From NCBI GenBank assembly GCA_017413145.1, contig JAFPUX010000476.1:1-10276 (forward strand): a DNA stretch of 10,276 bases, read 5' to 3'. How positions within the stretch are numbered: the first letter of the stretch is position 1; each line of letters opens with the position of its first letter. Shown in pieces: positions 1-6,653 of this stretch. This DNA comes from Kiritimatiellia bacterium (lineage in GTDB: Bacteria; Verrucomicrobiota; Kiritimatiellia; RFP12; UBA3636). The notes below the pieces were generated by a model. It saw only the letters and a list, made by a program, of their open reading frames with translations. It had not been told where the DNA came from and searched no databases. The translations under genes were made by a program, and so were the position numbers.

Positions 1-746
1 CCGTCCGCCGCGCGCTCCGCGGTCGGCACGGGCAGCAGGAACGAACACGGGCCGAGCGCCTCCTCGGCCATCGCCGCGCCCGCGAGCACGTCCGGCAGGA
101 TGCGGCGCACTTCGTTGCGGCGGCTGCCGGCGAAGAGCGCGATGCGGCGCGCCCCGGGCGCCCACGGCAGCGGCGGCGCGTCCGCCTCCTCGCGCAGGGA
201 CGCGGCGACCGCGTCCACGAGCGGATGTCCCGCGAAGCGGACGTCGAGACCCGTCCCCGCGAACAGCGCCGGCTCGAACGGGAACAGCGCGATCAGGCGG
301 TCGAGCGAAGCGGCGATCTTCGGGATGCGGCCCCGGTGCCACGCCCACACCTGCGGGCACACGTAGTGCACCGCGGGAATGCCGAGCTTCTTCGCTTCCG
401 CGGCGAGGCGCAGGTTCATCCCCGGGTAGTCGACCGTGAGCAGCAGGTCCGGGCGGCGCTCCGCGAGCGCGGCCTTCATCGTCCGCAGCAGCCGCGAGAA
501 GAAGCGCGCGCGCTTGAGAACTTCCCAGATTCCGATCACGCCCGTGCGCGACGCGTGTTCGAACAGTTCCGCGCCCTCCTCGCGCAGGCGGTCGCCGCCG
601 AGGCCGAAGACTTCGAGGACGCGCGGGGCGGCGAGGCGGCGCAGTTCGCGGACGATCGCCGCGGCGTACATGTCGCCGGAGATTTCGCCGGCGGAAACCA
701 TGATGCGCAGCGGACGCGCGGCGTTGGTGGCGGGGTCGTCGTTCAT
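1..746 (-). CDS. lpxB: Lipid-A-disaccharide synthase LpxB, N-terminal part (3' end beyond window)
   Basis: This glycosyltransferase (GT19 family) joins UDP-2,3-diacylglucosamine and lipid X to form the tetraacyl disaccharide of lipid A, acting at the cytoplasmic face of the inner membrane. The window holds 248 residues; the family is usually about 380, so roughly the last third is missing. Family motifs appear in the right order: GEISGD near residue 20, DYPGMNL near 106, PQVWAW near 131, PFE near 156, GHPLVD near 173 and AGSRRNE near 206. The start ATG at 746-744 overlaps the TGA of the upstream phosphatase gene as ATGA, so translation is probably coupled. A start at Met16 would leave almost nothing before GEISGD, whereas LpxB proteins usually have a short leader, so the first ATG is preferred. 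The family call is secure from the motifs. Confidence 0.95.
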   Translation of the reverse strand, partial: MNDDPATNAARPLRIMVSAGEISGDMYAAAIVRELRRLAAPRVLEVFGLGGDRLREEGAELFEHASRTGVIGIWEVLKRARFFSRLLRTMKAALAERRPDLLLTVDYPGMNLRLAAEAKKLGIPAVHYVCPQVWAWHRGRIPKIAASLDRLIALFPFEPALFAGTGLDVRFAGHPLVDAVAASLREEADAPPLPWAPGARRIALFAGSRRNEVRRILPDVLAGAAMAEEALGPCSFLLPVPTAERAAD

Positions 747-1918
747 GGAGCGGGTTCGAGCATGAGGTCGCGCCACGCGGCGAGCTCGGCGTCCGTCACG
801 CCGCACGAGCGCGCGTAGGCCTCGCAGCGGTCGTTGACGGTTTCGCCGGGCAGCGTGGCGAGGTAGCGGAGGAACGGGTCGAGGCGGCTCTCGTGGCGGA
901 AGCCGTAGTTCGGATTGGCGAAGCCGGTGCACTCCCAGTCGCGCAGCTTGTCGTCGTCCGACACGCCGAGCAGCCCCTGCAGCAGGAAGCAGAGGGTGCC
1001 CGTGCGGTCCTGCCCCTCGATGCAGTGCACGACCGCGGGCAGGTTGCCCTCGTCGACGAGCAACCGGAAGATCGTCGCGAACATCGCCTTCTCCTTGTCG
1101 CCCGCGACCCACTGGTAGAGGCTCCACGGACAGCGCACCCAGCGCACCTCCGGCCCGAGCGGCGAGCCCGTCATGCCGAAGACCTCGTTGTCCCAGCGCA
1201 GGTCGACGTCGGTCTTCACGCCGAGCCGCCGGATCATCACGTCGCGCGTCGCGTCCGTCACGCGCGTCGCGCCCGGCGTGTCGGGATTCTCCTTCGGCGT
1301 CGCGTTCTCGTTGAGGCCCGCCGAGCGGATCACGAGCCCCTGCCGGATGCGGCGGCCGCCGAGACCCCGCCACCCGCCGAAATCGCGCGCGTTCGGGATG
1401 CCGGGGATGTCCAGCAACCGAGGTGCAGAATCGGACGTTACGAGCCGGACGGCGGTTTCGCCGTCCGGCTCGGGCGCGTCGAACTCGAGCACGTAGGATT
1501 TTCCGACCATCAAGTTGGACAACTCGACGACGCCGTTTTCGGGAACCGTTCCACCGTCGACGGTCTTCCCCGTGTCGGCAAGGCGGAGTTTCCAATCACG
1601 CGGGCCGGCGCCGGCGAACGCCGGTGCCGGCCGGACCACGTTGCGGGGTTTGTCGCCGTAGGACTTCATTTCCTTGCGAAACTCCGGATCGGAGAAAAGT
1701 TTCCTGCGCTCCTCTCCCGAAAGGTCGAGGTAGTAGCGCTGCATCGTGGAAAGAAGCGGGGCGGGCGGAGCCTCGTTCGTCTCGCCGCGGTGCTCTTCCC
1801 AGTAGCAGCACCCCGCCGCCAGCGCGGCGGCGGCGAGCGCCCAGAGCAGCGCGCCGGCGACCCCGCGCACGAGCGAGCCCGGCCGTGGCACCGGTTTCGC
1901 CAAAGACGGTGTGTTCAT
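743..1918 (-). CDS. Membrane-anchored tyrosine/lipid phosphatase of the HCxxGxDRTG type
   Basis: The 391-residue protein has a cysteine phosphatase core. The P-loop HCIEGQDRTG has catalytic Cys299 and Arg305, preceded by the IPNARDFGGW motif (residues 174-183) and RSAGLNE (198-204) typical of the Y_phosphatase3 (LipA-like) family. That family removes phosphate from phosphotyrosine or from phosphoinositides; the substrate here cannot be read from sequence. Residues 15-38 form a hydrophobic segment ending in LAAGC, a weak lipobox (Cys37), so the protein is probably anchored in a membrane and faces the periplasm. Residues about 100-150 look like a small beta-rich domain before the catalytic one. 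The common Lys of HCxxGKDRTG is Gln here. The gene overlaps lpxB by ATGA, which suggests an envelope role, but that is inference. The ATG at 1918 lacks a Shine-Dalgarno site and lies only seven bases after a possible -10 box. Confidence 0.85.
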   Translation of the reverse strand: MNTPSLAKPVPRPGSLVRGVAGALLWALAAAALAAGCCYWEEHRGETNEAPPAPLLSTMQRYYLDLSGEERRKLFSDPEFRKEMKSYGDKPRNVVRPAPAFAGAGPRDWKLRLADTGKTVDGGTVPENGVVELSNLMVGKSYVLEFDAPEPDGETAVRLVTSDSAPRLLDIPGIPNARDFGGWRGLGGRRIRQGLVIRSAGLNENATPKENPDTPGATRVTDATRDVMIRRLGVKTDVDLRWDNEVFGMTGSPLGPEVRWVRCPWSLYQWVAGDKEKAMFATIFRLLVDEGNLPAVVHCIEGQDRTGTLCFLLQGLLGVSDDDKLRDWECTGFANPNYGFRHESRLDPFLRYLATLPGETVNDRCEAYARSCGVTDAELAAWRDLMLEPAP

Positions 1919-1925
1919 GAAGCGG

Positions 1926-1955
1926 AGTCTAACACATCCTTCCGCGTCCGCGCAA
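1926..1955 (-). promoter_or_regulatory. Possible promoter of the phosphatase-lpxB pair
   Basis: On the minus strand TTGCGC (1955-1950) is followed after 18 bases by TAGACT (1931-1926), with a TG just upstream of the -10. The -35 match is only 3 of 6 and the -10 is 4 of 6. The -10 ends seven bases before the ATG at 1918, so the transcript would start at or next to the start codon and be leaderless. The gap from mgtE is only 67 bases, so read-through from mgtE is also possible. Confidence 0.35.
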
Positions 1956-1985
1956 GCGCACCGCGCGCCCGGTCGGCCGCGCGGG

Positions 1986-3428
1986 CTACGACGGCAGGAG
2001 CCGCGCGAAGAGGAGCAGCGACACGCCGTAGTAGATGAGCAGCGCCGAGATGTCGTCCATCACGGAGATGAACGGGCCGGAGGCGACGGCGGTGTCGATC
2101 TTGAGGCGGTCGAGGACGATCGGCACGACGGCGCCGAAGCCGGCGGCGAACGTCATCGCGCAGAAGAGCGCGACGCCCGCGGTCGCGGCGACGGCGAAGT
2201 GCGCGCACCACGGTCCGAGGCCGGCATTGGCGGCGACGGCGGCCGCGCCCTCGCGGCCGGACGGCGTCGCGTAGAGGATGGCGAGCGCGCTCGCGAAGAT
2301 GCCGACGCCGCAGATCAGGCCCATCAGCGCGCCGGTGCGGAGCTCGTGCAGGAAGAGGCGGCCGAGCGAATGGCGGCGGCCGGAGCCGGACGCGATCTCG
2401 CGGATCATGAGGACGGAGCTCTGCAGGCCGGTGTTGCCGCCCATGCCCATCACGTTCGGGATGAACGCGGCGAGCACGATGACGAGTCCGAACACCTTGC
2501 CGAAGGAACTCATGATCGACGCGGTGACGACGCCGCCGAGCAACGTGATGAAGAGCCACGGCAGGCGGTACCAGCAGGAACGCCACGCGGAGACGTTGCC
2601 GAGTTCGTCGTCGGTCGTGCCGGCGAGGCTGAGGATGTCTTCCTCCGCCTCCTCCTTGATGATGTCCGTCGCGTCGTCGTGCGTGATGCGGCCGAGGAGG
2701 TACCCGCGGTCGTCGACGACCGGGATCACGGAGAGGTCGTACTTGGCCATCTGCTCGGCGACCTCCTCCTGGTTTTCGTCGGAGCGAACGGACATGATCC
2801 CCGGGTCCATGATGTCGCCGAGCTTCGCGGAGCGGTCCTTCTGGCGCAGCAGGTCCCAGATCGTGATCGCGCCGAGGAGCTTCTCGTCCGCGTCGACGAC
2901 GTAGACCTGGTAGACGTGCTCGTCGTCCTCGCTGCGCGCGATCGCGTCGAGCGCGTCGTCGACCGTCTGGTCGGGATGCAGCGAGACGAGGTCCGTCGTC
3001 ATGATGCCGCCGGCGGAGTCCTCGGGGTAGGTCATCAGGCGCGAGACGTCGTCCGCGTTCTCGTCGTCCATCCCCTCGATGATCTTCGCGGAGACTTCCT
3101 TGTCGTCGACTTCGCCGAGGACGTCGGCCGCGTCGTCCGGCGCCATCTCGTTGACGATGTCGGCGGCGTCGGCGGCGGGCAGCTCTGCGGCGAGCTCGCC
3201 GGCGAGGTCGCTCGGCAGTTCGGCCAGGACGTCGGGCCGCAGGTCGGCGGGGAGCGCGGCGAAGATTTCCGCGAGCGTCTCCGCGTCGTGGCGCGAGATG
3301 AGCGCGGCGACGTCGGCGGGCGGGAGCTTCTGCAGTTCCGCGCCGAGCTGCCCCCAGAGCTTGCCGTCGACGAGTTCGTCGATGCGTTCCTGCAGTTCGG
3401 GCGTGAGGATGTCGTCGGTCTCGGGCAT
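1986..3428 (-). CDS. mgtE: Magnesium transporter MgtE
   Basis: MgtE is a homodimeric inner-membrane Mg2+ channel gated by cytoplasmic Mg2+ sensing. The 480 residues show the full family layout: an acidic helical N domain (about 15-130) rich in ADLRP and PADVAALI-type repeats, two CBS domains (about 135-255) with MTTDLVSL and IMDPGIMSV, a plug helix, then a five-helix membrane domain from about 288. The pore signature FIPNVMGMGGNTGLQSS is at 323-339, and the last helix carries MDDISALLIYY (457-467), which holds the conserved acidic residue of the Mg2+ site. Nothing is missing. The gene is bounded upstream by the terminator of the H1-like gene and probably has its own promoter near 3480. The ATG at 3428 has no clear Shine-Dalgarno sequence. 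No Mg2+ riboswitch can be recognised in the short leader. Confidence 0.97.
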   Translation of the reverse strand: MPETDDILTPELQERIDELVDGKLWGQLGAELQKLPPADVAALISRHDAETLAEIFAALPADLRPDVLAELPSDLAGELAAELPAADAADIVNEMAPDDAADVLGEVDDKEVSAKIIEGMDDENADDVSRLMTYPEDSAGGIMTTDLVSLHPDQTVDDALDAIARSEDDEHVYQVYVVDADEKLLGAITIWDLLRQKDRSAKLGDIMDPGIMSVRSDENQEEVAEQMAKYDLSVIPVVDDRGYLLGRITHDDATDIIKEEAEEDILSLAGTTDDELGNVSAWRSCWYRLPWLFITLLGGVVTASIMSSFGKVFGLVIVLAAFIPNVMGMGGNTGLQSSVLMIREIASGSGRRHSLGRLFLHELRTGALMGLICGVGIFASALAILYATPSGREGAAAVAANAGLGPWCAHFAVAATAGVALFCAMTFAAGFGAVVPIVLDRLKIDTAVASGPFISVMDDISALLIYYGVSLLLFARLLPS

Positions 3429-3476
3429 GGCTGGAAAGTGAAAGGGTGGTTGCGGACTCGCGCGTCCGGGGCGTGC

Positions 3477-3485
3477 ATTCTAGCA
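3477..3485 (-). promoter_or_regulatory. Possible extended -10 promoter of mgtE
   Basis: The minus strand reads TGCTAGAAT, an extended -10 element, about 48 bases before the mgtE ATG, giving a leader of roughly 42 bases. At 17 bases upstream the -35 region is TTTCGC, a poor match, which an extended -10 could offset. It lies just after the terminator of the upstream gene, where a new promoter for mgtE is needed. Confidence 0.4.
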
Positions 3486-3523
3486 GAACGCCGCGCGCGG
3501 CGAAACCGAAAAATGCGCGGCCG

Positions 3524-3560
3524 GAAAAAGAAAGAGCCCCGGCGCGAAGCCGGGGCTCTT
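3524..3560 (-). terminator. Rho-independent terminator of the H1-like gene
   Basis: A perfect 12-bp stem (3549-3560 with 3532-3543) encloses a five-base TTCGC loop, and on the minus strand it is followed by a T-rich run (TTTCTTTTTCC). It lies 24 bases after the stop codon of the H1-like gene. The T-run on the minus side fixes the direction. It separates this small gene from mgtE. Confidence 0.9.
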
Positions 3561-3583
3561 CCTTTCCTTTGCAGAAGGAGAGA

Positions 3584-3778
3584 TTACTTCGCCTTCTTCG
3601 CGGGGGCCTTCTTGGCCGGGGCCTTCTTCGCCGGAGCCTTCTTCGCCGGGGCCTTCTTCGCAGGAGCCTTCTTCGCAGGGGCCTTCTTGGCGGGGGCCTT
3701 CTTCGCAGGAGCCTTCTTGGCGGGGGCCTTCTTGGCGGGAGCCTTCTTGGCGGGGGCCTTCTTCTTCGGGGTGGGCAT
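3584..3778 (-). CDS. Histone H1-like Lys/Ala/Pro-rich DNA-binding protein
   Basis: The 64-residue protein is MPTPK, then eleven KKAPA repeats, then KKAK. It has no acidic or aromatic residue and must be strongly basic and unfolded. Such tails occur in eukaryotic H1, in AlgP-type regulators and in small H1-like proteins of chlamydiae and other bacteria, where they bind DNA and help pack the nucleoid; that role is inferred here from composition alone. The ATG at 3778 is chosen because AAGGAG lies nine bases before it, the best Shine-Dalgarno site in the window. The frame stays open to a GTG at 3847, which would add 23 residues, but that site has no ribosome binding sequence. The gene stands alone between its own promoter and a strong terminator, consistent with high, independent expression. 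Confidence 0.85.
   Translation of the reverse strand: MPTPKKKAPAKKAPAKKAPAKKAPAKKAPAKKAPAKKAPAKKAPAKKAPAKKAPAKKAPAKKAK
3599..3763 (-). repeat. Eleven 15-bp tandem units coding KKAPA
   Basis: Residues 6-60 of the H1-like protein are encoded by eleven consecutive 15-bp units that differ mainly at third codon positions (for example GCCGGG, GCAGGA and GGCGGG variants on the plus strand). The units are close enough to allow slippage or recombination, so repeat number may vary between strains, always in frame. Confidence 0.9.
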
Positions 3779-3787
3779 TGTGGATTT

Positions 3788-3793
3788 CTCCTT
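3788..3793 (-). promoter_or_regulatory. Shine-Dalgarno site of the H1-like gene
   Basis: AAGGAG on the minus strand, nine bases before the ATG at 3778. It decides the start against the upstream in-frame GTG. Confidence 0.8.
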
Positions 3794-3801
3794 GTGCTTT
3801 C

Positions 3802-3854
3802 GGGCCGTGTGGAGGCCCTTGTTTTTGTTCTTGAAGGCGACCCCCACTGTGGGG
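3802..3854 (-). promoter_or_regulatory. Two small hairpins in the leader of the H1-like gene
   Basis: The roughly 90-base leader contains two inverted repeats: GGGCC with GGCCC around a seven-base loop (3802-3818), and CCCCA with TGGGG around CTG (3842-3854). They could shape or stabilise the mRNA leader. Neither matches a riboswitch I recognise, and short GC stems are common by chance in such DNA. Confidence 0.3.
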
Positions 3855-3875
3855 ATGCATTACCTTCGGAGTGGA

Positions 3876-3904
3876 TGTATACCGCGAATCGATTTTATTT
3901 GCAA
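3876..3904 (-). promoter_or_regulatory. Sigma70-type promoter of the H1-like gene
   Basis: On the minus strand TTGCAA (3904-3899) and TATACA (3881-3876) are separated by exactly 17 bases in an AT-rich patch that stands out from the GC-rich surroundings. Transcription would begin near 3869, leaving a leader of about 90 bases with a good ribosome binding site. It also explains why the preceding moxR-type gene need not be co-transcribed. Confidence 0.6.
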
Positions 3905-3991
3905 GAACTTTTTTTCAGTCCGGAAAATTTCCACCGCGCGCAGTCCGCCCGGATGACGCGCGTGATGCGGAACGCGTCGTCCGCCATTCGT

Positions 3992-5065
3992 TCATCCGAC
4001 TTGGACGGAGGAGGGAAGGTCGAGGCCGGATTCGGAGACCGCGGCGAGGAGCGATTCGGCGAGCGAGGCCGGCGTGCGGCGGTCGAGGCGCGCCTGGTAG
4101 GACGGGATCAATCGGTGGTTCAGCACCGGGACCGCGACCGCGCGTACGTCGTCGAAGCCCACGGACGGACGGCCGTCCAGCAGCGCGACGGCGCGCGCGG
4201 CTTCGGCCATCGCGATCGCGGCGCGCGGCGAGGCACCGTAGCGGACGTACCTGCGCACGTCCGGCGGCGCGAGCGGCGAGTCCGGGTGCGAGGCGGCGAC
4301 GAGGCGCGCGATCCACGCGGCGACGGGGCGCGGCAGGACGATGCGCGAAACGACGTCGAAGCAGCGGCGCAGCATGTCGGCGGGCATGCGCCACTGCGCG
4401 CGCGGCGGCTCGCCGTGGTGGCGCGTGGCGAGGATGTCCGCGAGCGTCTCCGGGTCGAGGTCGCCCACGAGGACGCGGAAGAGGAAGCGGTCGAGCTGCG
4501 CCTCCGGGAGCGGGTAGGTGCCCTCCAGCTCGATCGGGTTCTGGCTCGCGAGGACGAAGAACGGGTCGGGCAGCGGGCGCGTCGTGCCGAGGAGCGTGAC
4601 GGAGCGCTCCTGCATCGTCTCGAGCATCGCGGACTGCGTCTTCGGCGAGGCGCGGTTGATTTCGTCCGCGAGCAGGACGTTGCAGAAGACGGGGCCGGGC
4701 TGGAAGACCATCTCGCGGCGGCCGTCGGCGGCGGTCTGCAGGATGTGCGCGCCGAGGATGTCGCCGGGCATGAGGTCGGGCGTGAACTGCACGCGCTTGA
4801 AGTCGAGCTGCAGGACGTCGCCCACGGCCTTCACGAGCGCGGTCTTGCCGAGGCCGGGCAGGCCTTCGAGGAGGATGTGACCGCGCGCGAGGATGCCGGC
4901 GAGGACGAGCCGGTGCAGTTCGTGGCGGCCGAGCAGGATGCGGTCGAGCTCGGCGAGCGTGCGCTCGAGCGCCTCGCGGACGGGCGCGATTTCCTCCGGG
5001 GCCGGCAGGGCCGGCTCCGCGGAGGCGGAAGTCGAAAGGGTGGAATTGGGGGTTTCGGTGCTCAT
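3992..5065 (-). CDS. MoxR family AAA+ ATPase
   Basis: The 357-residue protein is a full-length MoxR-type AAA+ ATPase, a chaperone-like class that remodels partner proteins, often metal-containing enzymes or von Willebrand A domain proteins. Walker A GLPGLGKT is at 68-75, Walker B LLADE at 131-135, followed by the MoxR hallmark INRASPKTQ. Sensor 1 lies in ASQNP (173-177), GTYPLPEAQLDRF spans 182-194, and sensor 2 is in GASPRA (277-282). The first 25 residues are low in complexity (Ser/Thr/Pro/Ala). MoxR genes are usually followed by DUF58 and VWA genes; here the next gene downstream is the H1-like protein and the previous is a secreted glycosidase, so the usual partners are absent from the window. 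The ATG at 5065 has no clear ribosome binding site. Confidence 0.95.
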   Translation of the reverse strand: MSTETPNSTLSTSASAEPALPAPEEIAPVREALERTLAELDRILLGRHELHRLVLAGILARGHILLEGLPGLGKTALVKAVGDVLQLDFKRVQFTPDLMPGDILGAHILQTAADGRREMVFQPGPVFCNVLLADEINRASPKTQSAMLETMQERSVTLLGTTRPLPDPFFVLASQNPIELEGTYPLPEAQLDRFLFRVLVGDLDPETLADILATRHHGEPPRAQWRMPADMLRRCFDVVSRIVLPRPVAAWIARLVAASHPDSPLAPPDVRRYVRYGASPRAAIAMAEAARAVALLDGRPSVGFDDVRAVAVPVLNHRLIPSYQARLDRRTPASLAESLLAAVSESGLDLPSSVQVG

Positions 5066-5084
5066 GGCGAAGGATCGGGGTTGG

Positions 5085-5118
5085 GAGGTTAGAGGTGAGA
5101 GGTTAGAGGTGAGAGGTT
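5085..5118. repeat. AGGTTAGAGG-type tandem repeat upstream of the MoxR gene
   Basis: Two perfect 14-bp units, GAGGTTAGAGGTGA (5085-5098 and 5099-5112), plus a third partial GAGGTT. A single related copy, GAGGTTAGAGGTTGG, recurs at 6586-6600 in front of the glycosidase gene. No gene is coded here. Confidence 0.85.
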
Positions 5119-5149
5119 GGGATTGTTCACAAATCGCAAATGTTCACAA
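5112..5149. repeat. Copy A of a 38-bp intergenic repeat with GTTCACAA motifs
   Basis: These 38 bases match 6592-6629 with one mismatch (A/G at 5140 versus 6620). On the minus strand the block carries GTGAACA twice, 17 bases apart start to start, in a TTTGTGAACA context. It sits between the glycosidase stop and the MoxR start. TTGTGA and AACAAT, 16 bases apart on the minus strand, could act as a weak promoter for the MoxR gene. A related TTGTCCACA follows at 5150-5158. Confidence 0.85.
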
Positions 5150-5172
5150 TTGTCCACAAAACCAAATCAAAA

Positions 5173-6522
5173 TCAATCCTCCGCGAACTCCGCGGGCTCT
5201 GCGTGAGAAATATCCGCGACGGGAAGCGTGAGAAAGAGCCCGTTCGCGACCTTGCGCGGGCGGCCGTCGCTCGGGCGGTTGAGGACTTCGCCGCCGGCGA
5301 GGAGCGTCGCGCTGCCGCCGCCGTCGAACTGCACCGCGTCGGTGCAGCCTTCGGCGGCGAGGAGCTCGGCCGCTTCGCGCGAGGGCAGGCTTCGCGAGCG
5401 GGAGGAGCGGCCGTCCGCGACGAAGAGGACGATCTTCCCCGGGCCGAGGCCGACGAGCGTGCGCGGGTAGTTTTCGACCTCGTGCGTGGGGACGATCGTC
5501 CCGTCGCGCATCGGGATCGTCCAGGGGCGGACGGCGTCCTTCACCACGAAGAAGTCCTCTCCGACGCCCGGATCGCGGTCGAATCCGCCGTGGATGTACA
5601 GGTCGTCCGCCACGTAGAACGGTTTCGGACCCGTTCTCTTCTCGGACCGGCGGAATGCGAGCAGCCCCTTCGCGGTCTCGGCGGCGGCGCCGAGTCCGAC
5701 AATCGCCCCTTCGAGTGGGTCGCCGGAGAGCTTGTCGCCCTTCTTCACCGGCCCGAGGATTTCGACGCCTCCGCATCCTCCATACGGCGCGAGGAGGCCC
5801 GTCGGCTGCTCCTTGCGCAGGAAGGGCACGTAGCGCACGCGCACGCCGGGCGCGGGGAGGGGCTTCGTCCAGCGCGCGGTGAACACGGCCAGCTCGGCAG
5901 GCTGCTTCGCCGGATCGGGGTCTAGGTTCAGCAGGAGCGGGTTCACGAGGCGGAACTCGTTCGTGACGGCGGGAGCGCCGGAGAGGATTCCGGGGCGGAT
6001 CGTCCCGCGGAAGACGAGCCTGCCGACCCGCAATTCGCGGCGGGCTGCTCGGTCGCGCCACTCGTAGAGCATCGTCTGCGGCTGCGCGTAGAGGATTTCG
6101 GGAACGAGAAGCCCGGTCGTGAGCAGCTCCCGGTTCTCGACGACCGGGCCGTTCGGCAGGCCGAAGGTGGGGGACGAGCCGCCGTTGTCGAAGAAGTCGC
6201 CGTTCACGCCCGCGACGGTGCGGCGCGCGCCGAACGGCGCAAGCGTCTCCTCGAGCTCCTTCGCGAGGTCGGGGACGGCGCGCGTCGCGAAGAGCCCGCC
6301 ACCGGCCTCCCGGACGTGGAAGCGCAGCCCCGGCAGCGCGGCGCGGTCGAAGGCGACCATGCGGACGTCGCACGGCGGCGATTCGCGGCGCAGGTCGATG
6401 CGGGTCACGCCCGGCTCGAGCCGGGTCTCGGTTCGAATCCATCTTTCCGCGCCCGTGGCGGCGTCCCCGGCCCGCGCCGGCGCGGCGGCGGGGGCGAGGA
6501 GGAGGAGGAGCGGGCGTTTCAT
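5173..6522 (-). CDS. Secreted phosphodiester glycosidase (NAGPA/DUF2233 family)
   Basis: The 449-residue protein has an N-terminal signal peptide (MKR, a run of five Leu, then a cut likely after PARA near residue 18), so it is exported. The family, named after the human uncovering enzyme NAGPA, splits sugar-phosphodiester bonds; bacterial members are thought to act on wall or exopolysaccharide components. Family motifs are AGVNGDFFD (104-112), PRTLVGLG (353-360), DGRSSRSRS (370-378), QFDGGGSATL (398-407) and VANGLFL near 425-431, where the domain normally ends. The last residues, HAEPAEFAED (440-449), are an extra tail derived from the repeat family found on two other genes here. The ATG at 6522 is preceded by AAGGA five bases away. 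The exact substrate cannot be inferred. A 107-base repeat-filled gap separates it from the MoxR gene downstream. Confidence 0.9.
   Translation of the reverse strand: MKRPLLLLLAPAAAPARAGDAATGAERWIRTETRLEPGVTRIDLRRESPPCDVRMVAFDRAALPGLRFHVREAGGGLFATRAVPDLAKELEETLAPFGARRTVAGVNGDFFDNGGSSPTFGLPNGPVVENRELLTTGLLVPEILYAQPQTMLYEWRDRAARRELRVGRLVFRGTIRPGILSGAPAVTNEFRLVNPLLLNLDPDPAKQPAELAVFTARWTKPLPAPGVRVRYVPFLRKEQPTGLLAPYGGCGGVEILGPVKKGDKLSGDPLEGAIVGLGAAAETAKGLLAFRRSEKRTGPKPFYVADDLYIHGGFDRDPGVGEDFFVVKDAVRPWTIPMRDGTIVPTHEVENYPRTLVGLGPGKIVLFVADGRSSRSRSLPSREAAELLAAEGCTDAVQFDGGGSATLLAGGEVLNRPSDGRPRKVANGLFLTLPVADISHAEPAEFAED
5176..5205 (-). repeat. HAE-tail repeat, tract 1 (single unit)
   Basis: One unit coding HAEPAEFAED directly before the glycosidase stop codon. 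The plus strand shows the CTCCGCG and CTCTGCGTGAGA words seen in tracts 2 and 3. It extends the protein beyond the normal end of its domain. Confidence 0.8.
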
Positions 6523-6591
6523 GGGAGTCCTTTGGTTGAAGGGGTTGAATGGGTTTAAAGTTGAAAGGGTAAAGGGTAAAGTTTTGAGGTT

Positions 6592-6629
6592 AGAGGTTGG
6601 GATTGTTCACAAATCGCAAGTGTTCACAA
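6592..6629. repeat. Copy B of the 38-bp intergenic repeat
   Basis: Near-identical to 5112-5149. It lies in the 131-base gap between the exported unknown protein and the glycosidase. The rest of the gap (6541-6653) is low-complexity DNA: GGGTAAA repeats at 6567-6580 and CAAATCTCAAAT-like words at 6625-6655. No gene is seen in it. Confidence 0.85.
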
Positions 6630-6653
6630 ATCTCAAATCACAAATTGCAAATC

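Noticed and set aside
1939..1985. GC-rich inverted repeat (CCGCGC with GCGCGG) after mgtE as a terminator
   Set aside because: The stem is only six pairs with a ten-base loop and there is no T-run, so termination there is not supported.
3779..3847. N-terminal extension of the H1-like protein to a GTG at 3847
   Set aside because: No Shine-Dalgarno site there, whereas AAGGAG is well placed for the ATG at 3778.
1911..3956. Long plus-strand open frame of 681 codons opposite mgtE and the H1-like gene
   Set aside because: It is the shadow of GC-rich minus-strand genes: composition is Arg/Glu/Asp-rich without family motifs, and it reads the KKAPA repeats as a GAFFA repeat.
3895..3987. A 30-codon minus-strand frame after the MoxR gene (starting MADDAFRITRV), and a 26-codon frame whose ATGA overlaps the MoxR stop
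   Set aside because: Neither has a ribosome binding site. The first runs into the -35 box of the H1-like promoter and neither resembles a known small protein.
5085..5160. Possible replication origin from the DnaA-like motifs
   Set aside because: The motifs belong to a repeated block, the AT-rich stretch is short, and no replication genes are near.
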